Below are positions 57,191 through 64,000 of a stretch of DNA of 64,000 nucleotides, piece by piece. The number at the start of each line of letters is the position of its first letter. Position 1 is the stretch's first letter. A program made the translations under genes and the position numbers. The stretch comes from Pseudoxanthomonas koreensis_A (GTDB lineage: Bacteria; Pseudomonadota; Gammaproteobacteria; Xanthomonadales; Xanthomonadaceae), in contig NZ_CP169056.1 in NCBI RefSeq assembly GCF_041890415.1, forward strand, positions 2,790,001 through 2,854,000, read 5' to 3'. The notes under the pieces are model-generated. The model was given only the letters and a program-made list of their open reading frames with translations. It searched no databases and had not been told where the DNA came from.

Positions 57191-57958
57191 ATGTGCGTGG
57201 TCGCATTCGCCTGGAACGCGCACCCGCGCTGGCGGCTGGTGCTGGCCGGCAACCGCGACGAATTCCATGCGCGCCCGACCGCACCGCTGGCGCGCTGGGA
57301 CGACGCCCCGCAGGTGCTGGCCGGGCGCGACCTGGAAGCCGGTGGCACCTGGCTGGGGGTGGACGACGCCGGCCGCTGCGCGCTGGTCACCAACGTGCGC
57401 GACCTGCAGGCACCGGCGGATGGCGCCTCGCGCGGGCACCTGGCCGGCGACTGGCTGCGCGGCGGCACCGGCGCGGCCGCGCATGCACGCACGCTGCTGG
57501 CCACCGCGTCGCACTACCGGCCATTCAACCTGGTGCTGTTCGACCGCGAACACGCCGCGTGGATCGGCAACACGCCCGCGCCGCGCGTGCAGGCGATCGA
57601 TCATGGGGTACACGTGCTGTCCAACGCCGCGCTGGACACCCCCTGGCCCAAGGCCACCGCGCTCGGTGAACGCCTGCAGGCGTGGCTCGCACACACCGAT
57701 ACGGATGACGTCGAGCCGCTGTTCGAAGCACTGGCCGACGCGCGCACCTGGCCGGACACGCAACTGCCCGACACCGGCATCGGCCTGGAGCGCGAACGCC
57801 TGCTCTCGCCGGCCTTCATCCGCGGCCACGCATACGGCACCCGCGCCAGCACCGTGGTTGCGCTCGGACGCGACGGTGGCGGGGTGATCGTCGAGCGTCG
57901 CTGGGGCCCGATGGGCGTCGCCCTGGGCCAGACCCGGCTGGCGCTGGCACCCGTCTAG
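57191..57958 (+). CDS. NRDE/TANGO2-family protein
   Basis: 255 residues starting Met-Cys-Val-Val, with the family signature LVLAGNRDEFHARPT (about 18-32) and DLEAGGTWLGVDDAGR. An N-terminal Cys after Met suits an Ntn-hydrolase fold. TANGO2 in animals is linked to haem and lipid metabolism; bacterial members are uncharacterised. It starts 10 bp after the methylglyoxal synthase gene and is probably cotranscribed. Confidence 0.9.
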   Translation: MCVVAFAWNAHPRWRLVLAGNRDEFHARPTAPLARWDDAPQVLAGRDLEAGGTWLGVDDAGRCALVTNVRDLQAPADGASRGHLAGDWLRGGTGAAAHARTLLATASHYRPFNLVLFDREHAAWIGNTPAPRVQAIDHGVHVLSNAALDTPWPKATALGERLQAWLAHTDTDDVEPLFEALADARTWPDTQLPDTGIGLERERLLSPAFIRGHAYGTRASTVVALGRDGGGVIVERRWGPMGVALGQTRLALAPV

Positions 57959-58072
57959 GCGCAGCGCGCACGCCGCTTCACGACGGTGAATGGCAGGCGC
58001 GGGCATTCACCTCGCGCTGAGGCGCCGGCGGGCACGGTGGCGCTCCATCACCGCAAAACAGGAGTGCCCCCG

Positions 58073-58510
58073 ATGCGCAAGCACACCGCCCTGATCCTCC
58101 CCGCCGCGCTGGCTGCCGCGCTGGCCGCTGCGCCAGCGCTGGCCAACCCCGCCACCACCCTGACCGAACCGCAGGTCCGCGCCGTGCTCGAGCAGCAGGG
58201 CTTCACCCGCATCAACGACCTCGAGTTCGAGGACGGCATGTGGGAGGCCGATGCCACCAGCGCCGATGGCAACCGCGTGGATCTGCGCGTGGATCCGTCC
58301 AGCGGCAAGGTCTTTGCCGAGGACATGGTTTCCACCCTGAGCGCCGACGACATCAAGGCCCGGCTCACCGCGGCCGGCTACTCAAAGGTGAACGACGTGG
58401 ACTTCGAAGACGGCATCTGGGAAGCGGAAGCCGAACGCCCCGACGGCGCCGACGTGAAGATCCGGCTCGACCCCACCGACGGCCGCATCCTCGGCGTCGA
58501 GAACGACTGA
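58073..58510 (+). CDS. secreted protein with two PepSY-like repeats
   Basis: 145 residues from the ATG at 58073 (AGGAG upstream; an earlier ATG at 57986 would hide the signal peptide). The signal peptide ends near APALANP. Two copies of a 55-residue unit follow: LTEPQVRAVLEQQGFTRIND...MWEADATSADGN...DLRVDPSSG and LSADDIKARLTAAGYSKVND...IWEAEAERPDGA...KIRLDPTDG. This is the PepSY pattern of small periplasmic proteins tied to protease inhibition or signalling. No partner kinase is adjacent. Confidence 0.8.
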   Translation: MRKHTALILPAALAAALAAAPALANPATTLTEPQVRAVLEQQGFTRINDLEFEDGMWEADATSADGNRVDLRVDPSSGKVFAEDMVSTLSADDIKARLTAAGYSKVNDVDFEDGIWEAEAERPDGADVKIRLDPTDGRILGVEND

Positions 58511-58636
58511 CCCCGTGATGGCCCGGACCCGGCGCCGTCCGGGCCCGGGCGCGCACCGCGACCACGCAGCATCCCCGCGGGTACGCGCAGGTGGCGCGGT
58601 TGCTGACCGGAACGCCAGGCTTGGCCGGCCGCGGCA

Positions 58637-59605
58637 TCAACCGGCCGGCGCCCTGCGTCGCAACAGGCGCAGGCCGAATCCCTCCGCCGCCCCACCCCAT
58701 GCGCCTGCCACCTCCAGCCCCGCAGCCGCGGCCAGCGCGGTGAAGCGCGCGTCGCGGTACTTGTGGCTGTACTCGACCAGGATGTCCTGGCCAGCGCTGA
58801 ACTCGAAGCGCTGGCCGGCCACGCGCACCGCCTGTGGCCGCAGGCTGACCAGGCGGGTTTCGATGCGTTCGCGCGCGGCCACGTAACGGGCCTGGTGGGC
58901 AAATCCGGCCAGGTCGAAATCGGCGCCCAGCTCGCGGTTGATCCGGGCCAGCAGGTTCAGGGTGAACGCGGCGGTGACCCCGGCCGCATCGTTGTAGGCG
59001 GCCTCGATGATGGCCGGGTCCTTGACCAGGTCGATGCCGACCAGGGCCAGGCCATCGGTTCCCAGCGTGGCGGCCATGGCCCGCAGCAGGGCCAGCGCCT
59101 CGGCATCGTCGAAGTTGCCCAGGGTCGAGCCGGGGAAGAACACCAGCCTGCGCGCCGCCGACGACAAGCGCCGCAGGGTCAGCGGGCCGGTGAAGTCGGC
59201 CTGCAGCGGCAGCATGTCCAGCCGCGGGAAGCGCAGGCGCAGGCGCGCCACGCAGTCGTCCAGCGCCGCGCCGGAAATCTCCACCGGGGTATAGGCCGCG
59301 GGTGCTTCAAGCGCATCGAGCAGGCACTCGGTCTTCACTCCGCTGCCGCTGCCGTACTCCACCACGTGCGCGCGCGGGCCGACCGCCGCGCTGATGGCAC
59401 CGATGTGGCGCGCCAGCAATTCCCGCTCGACCCGGGTGAGGTAGTACTCCGGCTGCACGGTGATGGCTTCGAACAGCGCCGAGCCGCGCGCATCGTAGAA
59501 GTACTTGGAGGGCAGCCGCCGCGGCCGGTGCGCCAGGCCGGCCAGCACATCCGCGCGCAGCGCCGCCCGCGGGTCGGCCACAACGGTGCGCTCGACCACG
59601 CTCAT
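58637..59605 (-). CDS. egtD: L-histidine N-alpha-methyltransferase EgtD
   Basis: A 322-residue SAM-dependent enzyme that trimethylates histidine to hercynine, the first step of ergothioneine synthesis. SAM motif VVEYGSGSGVKTE, N-terminal PSKYFYDARGSALFEAIT, and the conserved FFPGSTLGNFDDAEAL and GIDLVKDPAIIEAAYND. The ATG at 59605 overlaps the egtB stop (ATGA). Normal length. Confidence 0.95.
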   Translation of the reverse strand: MSVVERTVVADPRAALRADVLAGLAHRPRRLPSKYFYDARGSALFEAITVQPEYYLTRVERELLARHIGAISAAVGPRAHVVEYGSGSGVKTECLLDALEAPAAYTPVEISGAALDDCVARLRLRFPRLDMLPLQADFTGPLTLRRLSSAARRLVFFPGSTLGNFDDAEALALLRAMAATLGTDGLALVGIDLVKDPAIIEAAYNDAAGVTAAFTLNLLARINRELGADFDLAGFAHQARYVAARERIETRLVSLRPQAVRVAGQRFEFSAGQDILVEYSHKYRDARFTALAAAAGLEVAGAWGGAAEGFGLRLLRRRAPAG

Positions 59606-60891
59606 GCGCGGTCCCGGGCCAGGCGCAGCCCCGCGAACTGCCAGCGCGCGTGCGGCGGGAAGAAATTGCGGTAGCTGGCGCGCACGTGTCCGCGCGGCGT
59701 GGCGCAACTGCCGCCGCGCAGCACCCACTGCCCGCACATGAACTTGCCGTTGTACTCGCCGGTATCGTCCTGCCACGGCTTGAAGCCCGGCCAGGGCAGG
59801 TAGGCGCTGGAGGTCCATTCCCACACATCGCCGTACAGCTGCTGCAGCCCCTCGCCACGGGCCGCGCGCGGCTGCAGCAGGCCGTCGTCGGCAAAGTTGC
59901 CTTGCACCGGCAGCGGCGTGGCGGCGCGTTCCCATTCCAGTTCCGTGGGCAGGCGCGCGCCGGCCCAGCGGGCGAAGGCGTCGGCTTCGTAATAGCTCAG
60001 GTGGCACACCGGCGCGTGCGGCGGCAGCGGCCGCAGCCCGCCCAGGGTGCAGGCGGCGTCCAGCCCGGGCTCCCAGTACAGCGGGCGCTCCCAGGCCTCG
60101 GCCTGGACCCTGGCCCAGCCATCGCTGAGCCACAGTGCCGGAGTGCGGTAGCCGCCGTCCTCCACGAACCGGCGGTACTCGGCATTGGTTACCGGGCGGC
60201 TGGCCACTGCGTGCGCAGGCACCAGCACCCGATGCGGTGGTGACTCGTTGTCGTAGGCGAAGTCCGGGCCCGGCGGCCAGCGCGGCGCGCCGACCTCGAC
60301 GATGCGTTCGTCCTGGGCCATCCATTGCAGCGGGGCCGCCGCGGCATCCGGCGGCCGCGGCAGGTCGGCGCGGTAGGCCGGGCGCAGCGGGTGGCACCAC
60401 AGTGCATGCTGGATGTCGGTGAGCAGCAATTCCTGGTGCTGCTGCTCGTGGTGCAGGCCAAGCTCCAGCCGCTCGCGCGCCGGACCGGGCAGGACGTCGC
60501 CATCCAGCGCGGCGAGGACGCGCTCATCGACCTGGCGGCGATATTCCAGCACCTCCTGCAGCGACGGCCGCGACAGCAGGCCCCGTCGTGGCCGCGGATG
60601 GCGCGGGCCGGCACTGTCGTAGTAGCTGTTGAACAGGTAGTTCCACTGCGGCCGCAGCGGCGCCTGGCCGGCTGCTTCCAGCACGAAGTGCTCGAAGAAC
60701 CAGGTGGTGTGCGCCAGGTGCCACTTGGCCGGGCTGGCGTCGTCCATGCTCTGCACCATCGCGTCTTCGGGCGACAGCGGCGCGGCCAGGCGGCAGCTGG
60801 CGGCGCGCACATGGCCATAGCGCTCCTGCAGGGCAACAGCGGCCACCTCCTGCGAGGCAGCCGGTGACGCGACGGTGACGACGGGCGGCAT
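59602..60891 (-). CDS. egtB: hercynine sulfoxide synthase EgtB
   Basis: A 429-residue iron(II) enzyme that couples hercynine to a thiol with oxygen. The N-terminal DinB-like part carries the 3-His iron site: HLAH (His58/His61) and HHEQQHQE (His148, His152). Residues about 190-429 form the formylglycine-generating-enzyme-like domain (RPVTNAEYRRFVEDGGY; LYGDVWEWTSSAYLPWPGF; LRGGSCATPRGHVR). No egtA, egtC or egtE is present nearby, so it may belong to the EgtB type that uses cysteine directly rather than gamma-glutamylcysteine; this is inference. Confidence 0.95.
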   Translation of the reverse strand: MPPVVTVASPAASQEVAAVALQERYGHVRAASCRLAAPLSPEDAMVQSMDDASPAKWHLAHTTWFFEHFVLEAAGQAPLRPQWNYLFNSYYDSAGPRHPRPRRGLLSRPSLQEVLEYRRQVDERVLAALDGDVLPGPARERLELGLHHEQQHQELLLTDIQHALWCHPLRPAYRADLPRPPDAAAAPLQWMAQDERIVEVGAPRWPPGPDFAYDNESPPHRVLVPAHAVASRPVTNAEYRRFVEDGGYRTPALWLSDGWARVQAEAWERPLYWEPGLDAACTLGGLRPLPPHAPVCHLSYYEADAFARWAGARLPTELEWERAATPLPVQGNFADDGLLQPRAARGEGLQQLYGDVWEWTSSAYLPWPGFKPWQDDTGEYNGKFMCGQWVLRGGSCATPRGHVRASYRNFFPPHARWQFAGLRLARDRA

Positions 60892-60997
60892 GGGCCCACG
60901 CTAGCGCCGCGTCCATTAGCGTCGCGTCATGGCGGCGCGCGTGTTGTGTGCGCGGAGCTGGCTCGGTGCGACGCCGTGCGGCCATGCGCCGGCCGGA

Positions 60998-61387
60998 TCA
61001 GTGCGCCGTGTCGCCGTCCAGGTAGTACCAGCGCCCGCCTTCGCGGACGAAGCGGCTGCGCTCTTCCATCCGCACCGCGCTCGCGCCGCCGGCGCGGTAG
61101 CGGGCGACGAAGTGGACCTGGGCCTCGTCACCGGCGCTGCGGTGCGATTTCACCTCCAGCCCCAGCCAGACCACGCGCAGGCCCTCGGGGTCCTCCAGCT
61201 CGAGTGCCTGCGGGCGCGTGCCCGGATGCCAGGTCGCGCGCAGGTAGTCCGGCAAGCCCAGCACGTAGGCGCTGTAGCGCGAGCGCATCAGGGCCAGCGC
61301 ATCCGGCGCGGCCTCGCCCGCATGCCAGCGCCCGCAGCAGGCCTGGTATCCGGCGCCGGTGCCGCAGGGGCAGGGCGTGTCGGTCAA
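60998..61387 (-). CDS. YchJ-family SEC-C protein
   Basis: 129 residues from a TTG at 61385-61387 that overlaps the folE stop as TTGA; no ATG gives the conserved start. An N-terminal SEC-C zinc motif CPCGTGAGYQACCGRWHAG is followed by the NTF2-like YchJ core (LALMRSRYSAYVLGLPDYLR; ARYRAGGASAVRMEERSRF; WYYLDGD). Family function is unknown; the SEC-C motif suggests protein or nucleic-acid binding. Coupled to folE. Confidence 0.88.
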   Translation of the reverse strand: MTDTPCPCGTGAGYQACCGRWHAGEAAPDALALMRSRYSAYVLGLPDYLRATWHPGTRPQALELEDPEGLRVVWLGLEVKSHRSAGDEAQVHFVARYRAGGASAVRMEERSRFVREGGRWYYLDGDTAH

Positions 61388-61983
61388 CGGCGCCCGGCCG
61401 CGATCAGGCGCAGGAACTCGGCGCGGGTACGCGCATCGGTGCGGAAGCTGCCGCGCATGCTGGAGGTGACCATGCTCACCCCGCGCTTGTGGATGCCGCG
61501 GGTGGTCATGCACTCGTGCGCGCCTTCCACCACCACGCCCACGCCCAGCGGATGCAACGCGTCCTGGATGCACTGGGCAACCTGCGCGGTCATCTTCTCC
61601 TGCACCTGGAAGCGGCGGGCGTAGGCATCCACCACCCGCGCCAGCTTGCTGATCCCCACCACCTTGCCATCCGGCAGGTAGCCCACGTGGACCCGGCCGA
61701 TGATCGGCGCCATGTGGTGCTCGCAGTGGCTTTCGTACTCGATGTCGCGCAGCACGATCATCTCGTCGTAGCCGGCGACCTCCTCGAAGGTCCGGCTCAG
61801 GTATTCCCGCGGGTTCTCGCGGTAGCCGCTGAACCAGTCACCGTAGGCCTCGGCGACCCGGCGCGGGGTATCGAGCAGGCCTTCGCGCGCGGGATCCTCG
61901 CCGGCCCAGCGCAACAGCGTGCGCACGGCGTCTTCGGCCTGGGCCTGGGTGACGGGCGGGACTTCGGGCGGTGATCCGGACAT
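61384..61983 (-). CDS. folE: GTP cyclohydrolase I
   Basis: A 199-residue zinc enzyme that opens the guanine ring of GTP to form dihydroneopterin triphosphate, the start of folate (and tetrahydropterin) synthesis. Zinc ligands lie in ESHCEHHMAPI and in HECMTTRGIHK (second Cys). GTP-binding residues include the VGISKLARVVDAYARRFQVQE stretch. The start at 61983 (MSGSPPEV) gives the normal length. First of a pair with the YchJ gene, whose TTG overlaps its stop. Confidence 0.97.
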   Translation of the reverse strand: MSGSPPEVPPVTQAQAEDAVRTLLRWAGEDPAREGLLDTPRRVAEAYGDWFSGYRENPREYLSRTFEEVAGYDEMIVLRDIEYESHCEHHMAPIIGRVHVGYLPDGKVVGISKLARVVDAYARRFQVQEKMTAQVAQCIQDALHPLGVGVVVEGAHECMTTRGIHKRGVSMVTSSMRGSFRTDARTRAEFLRLIAAGRR

Positions 61984-62136
61984 GGCCTGCGGGCAAACAC
62001 GGAGAGGAGGCCATGGTACCGCGTCGCCGCCAGCGGGCCCCGATGGCCGGGCCGGCATGCATGACGTTCCGCATTGGCCAGGCCCGGCGCGCGGCAACAC
62101 AATGCGCCCATCGTCGACCCTTCCCGGAGTTCCCGC

Positions 62137-63990
62137 GTGCGCCGCATTCCCGCCCTCAGCCTGCTCGCCCTGGCCCTGGCCGCCTGTTCGCCCGCGCCAT
62201 CGGACCCGCCCGCACCCGCCACCTCCGCCGTTGCGGGCGCCGAAGATGCCTCGCAGCGCCTCAATGCCTGGTTCGACACCAAGTACGAGCAATACCTGCA
62301 GATGTCGCCCATGCAGCTGACCTTCCTCGGCCGCAAGGACCACAACGACCGCCTGGACGACATGTCCGAGGCCGCGCTGCGCCAGCGCGTGGACTGGCTG
62401 CAGGCCTCGGTGCGCGAAATGGAGTCGCAGTTCGACCGCGCGCAGCTGGATCCGGCGGCGCAACTGTCCTGGGACCTGTGGAAGCGCCAGTACGAGGAGG
62501 CGCGCGACAGCCTGCCCTGGGCCGCCCACGGCTACCCGTTCAACCAGATGGGCGGTGCGCACGCCACCGTGCCCACCTTCCTCATCAATTTCCACAAGGT
62601 GGAGGACGAGCGCGACTACCTGGCCTACGTGTCGCGGCTGGCGGCGGTGCCGGTGATGTTCGACCAGTTGCTCGCGCGCGCCACGGCCTCGGCCGCCACC
62701 GGCATCCGCCCGCCGAAGTTCGCGCTGCAGGGGGTGATCGACCAGTCGCGCAAGGTCATCGCCGGCGCGCCCTTCGACGCCGGTGCCGACAGCGCGCTGT
62801 GGGCTGATGCCCAGGCCAAGGCCGATGCGCTGGTCAAGGACGGCAAGCTCGACCCCGCCCGCGCCGACGCGCTCAAGGTGCAGGCCCGCGCCGCCCTGCT
62901 CGAATCGGTGCAGCCGGCCTACGCGCGGGTGATCGCCTTTGCCGAAGGCCAGCTGCCGCAGGCGCTGGACAACCCCGCCGGCGTGGGCACCACCCACCCG
63001 GATGGCGCGGCGTTCTACACCCACCAGTTGCGCGACCACACCTCCACCGCGATGACCGCCGAGCAGATCCACGCGCTGGGCCTGGCCGAGGTGGCGCGCC
63101 TGCGCGCCGAGCTTGCCCGGGTGCAGCAGCAGTTGGGCATCGAGGGCAGCCTGGACGACTTCTTCCGCCAGGTGCAGGCCGACCCGAAGCGCCTGTACCC
63201 CAACACCGACGCCGGCCGCCAGGCCTACATCGACGACGCCACGGCCAGGATCGACAACATCAAGCAGCACCTGCCGGCCTACTTCGGCCTGCTGCCCAAG
63301 GCCGACCTGGTGGTGCGCCGGGTGGAGGCGTTCCGCGAACAGGATGGCGCTGCCCAGCACTACTACCCCGGCACGCCGGATGGCTCGCGCCCGGGCATCT
63401 ACTACGCGCACCTGTCGGACATGGCGTCGATGCCGAAGACCGAGCTGGAGGTGATCGCCTATCACGAGGGCCTGCCCGGCCATCACATGCAGATCTCCAT
63501 TGCCCAGGAGTTGACCGGCGTGCCGCAGTTCCGCACCCAGTACCGCACCACCGCGTACAGCGAGGGCTGGGGTCTGTACTCGGAGTGGCTGGCCAAGGAG
63601 ATGCCGGGCACCTATGAAGATCCGTATTCCGAATACGGGCGGCTGATGTCGGAGATGTGGCGCGCGATCCGGCTGGTGGTGGATACCGGCCTGCATGCCA
63701 AGGGCTGGACCGAGCAGCAGGCGGTGGACTACTTCCGGGCCAACAGCTCGGTGCCGGATGCGGCGATCCGCTCGGAGATCCAGCGCTATCTGGTGATGCC
63801 GGGCCAGGCCACGGCCTACAAGGTCGGGATGATCCGGATCCAGGAATTGCGCCGCAAGGCCGAGGCGCAGCTGGGCGAGCGCTTCGACATCCGCGGCTTC
63901 CACGACGCGGTGCTGGGCGGCGGCGCGCTGCCGCTGGACCTGCTGGAGCAGCGGGTGGACGGCTGGATCGAGACACAGCGCGCCGGCTGA
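62137..63990 (+). CDS. DUF885-family lipoprotein metallopeptidase
   Basis: 617 residues from the GTG at 62137 (CCGGAG upstream; it begins the signal). A lipoprotein signal RRIPALSLLALALAAC is followed by an all-helical gluzincin-like domain. The zinc motif is HEGLPGHHM (His443, Glu444, His449/450) with a downstream Glu in TAYSEGWGLYSEW, as in the DUF885 family. Members are predicted periplasmic carboxypeptidase- or aminopeptidase-like enzymes. It ends 10 bp from the window edge with its stop (TGA) in view, so the gene is complete. Confidence 0.9.
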   Translation: MRRIPALSLLALALAACSPAPSDPPAPATSAVAGAEDASQRLNAWFDTKYEQYLQMSPMQLTFLGRKDHNDRLDDMSEAALRQRVDWLQASVREMESQFDRAQLDPAAQLSWDLWKRQYEEARDSLPWAAHGYPFNQMGGAHATVPTFLINFHKVEDERDYLAYVSRLAAVPVMFDQLLARATASAATGIRPPKFALQGVIDQSRKVIAGAPFDAGADSALWADAQAKADALVKDGKLDPARADALKVQARAALLESVQPAYARVIAFAEGQLPQALDNPAGVGTTHPDGAAFYTHQLRDHTSTAMTAEQIHALGLAEVARLRAELARVQQQLGIEGSLDDFFRQVQADPKRLYPNTDAGRQAYIDDATARIDNIKQHLPAYFGLLPKADLVVRRVEAFREQDGAAQHYYPGTPDGSRPGIYYAHLSDMASMPKTELEVIAYHEGLPGHHMQISIAQELTGVPQFRTQYRTTAYSEGWGLYSEWLAKEMPGTYEDPYSEYGRLMSEMWRAIRLVVDTGLHAKGWTEQQAVDYFRANSSVPDAAIRSEIQRYLVMPGQATAYKVGMIRIQELRRKAEAQLGERFDIRGFHDAVLGGGALPLDLLEQRVDGWIETQRAG

Positions 63991-64000
63991 GGGGGCATCT

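Noticed and set aside
57191..57958. NRDE protein considered as EgtC of the nearby ergothioneine genes
   Set aside because: The NRDE signature is of the TANGO2 family, not the class II glutamine amidotransferase EgtC, and it lies on the other strand in a different transcription unit.
58520..58545. Nine-bp inverted repeat (GGCCCGGAC/GTCCGGGCC) as an intrinsic terminator between the PepSY and egtD genes
   Set aside because: No T-run follows on either strand; with this base composition such stems arise by chance, though it could aid Rho-dependent ending.

Overview
The window is GC-rich chromosomal DNA, densely packed with genes, and reads as Xanthomonadaceae (Lysobacteraceae). The evidence is a bioBFHC cluster, a FucP-type transporter with an AGE epimerase and fructokinase, I78 inhibitor lipoproteins, an S46 dipeptidyl-peptidase, TamAB, and mRNA starts that often lack a Shine-Dalgarno or use GTG/TTG. 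Lysobacter, Luteimonas, Pseudoxanthomonas and Stenotrophomonas-like genera cannot be told apart by eye. There is no phage, integrase, transposase or CRISPR; the content is core housekeeping with a few accessory modules.

Layout. 1-4108: end of a membrane protein gene, a glutamine amidotransferase, and glyQ-glyS. 4119-7588: an orphan membrane histidine kinase divergent from a TPR/GGDEF diguanylate cyclase. 7616-21136: a minus-strand unit with an orphan OmpR-type regulator, then three genes joined by 4-bp stop/start overlaps: a 2719-residue DUF11/SdrD-B surface protein, a 1133-residue Ig-plus-beta-barrel outer-membrane protein and an OmpA-like peptidoglycan anchor. This is the best candidate for an undescribed cell-surface system, and tamA-tamB (21236-26841) lie directly divergent from it. 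26981-33611: S46 peptidase, tex and mnmG. 33612-34110 has no protein gene but holds a probable small RNA with a sigma-54-like promoter and a strong terminator, a second terminator on the other strand, and what looks like the relic end of an outer-membrane protein gene. 34111-41690: a proline/arginine-rich lipoprotein, a YdcF-family protein, bioBFHC (minus), comF and ubiA.

41789-47665: an alcohol dehydrogenase, tRNA-Arg(CCG), then a sugar module: LacI regulator and AGE epimerase on +, fructokinase and FucP-like transporter on -. Operator-like palindromes precede both the epimerase and the transporter, suggesting mannose import, isomerisation to fructose and phosphorylation under one regulator. 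47827-48646: two small I78 protease-inhibitor lipoproteins. 48903-55183: gltB and gltD (glutamate synthase). 55263-58510: secreted polysaccharide deacetylase, a methylglyoxal synthase with a duplicated domain, an NRDE protein and a double PepSY-like protein. 58637-60891: egtB-egtD (ergothioneine). 60998-61983: folE and a YchJ protein with a TTGA overlap. 62137-63990: a DUF885 lipoprotein metallopeptidase.

Two REP-like elements (GTAG foot plus short hairpin) each supply the TAG stop codon of the gene they follow. All calls come from reading the sequence; no database search was run.
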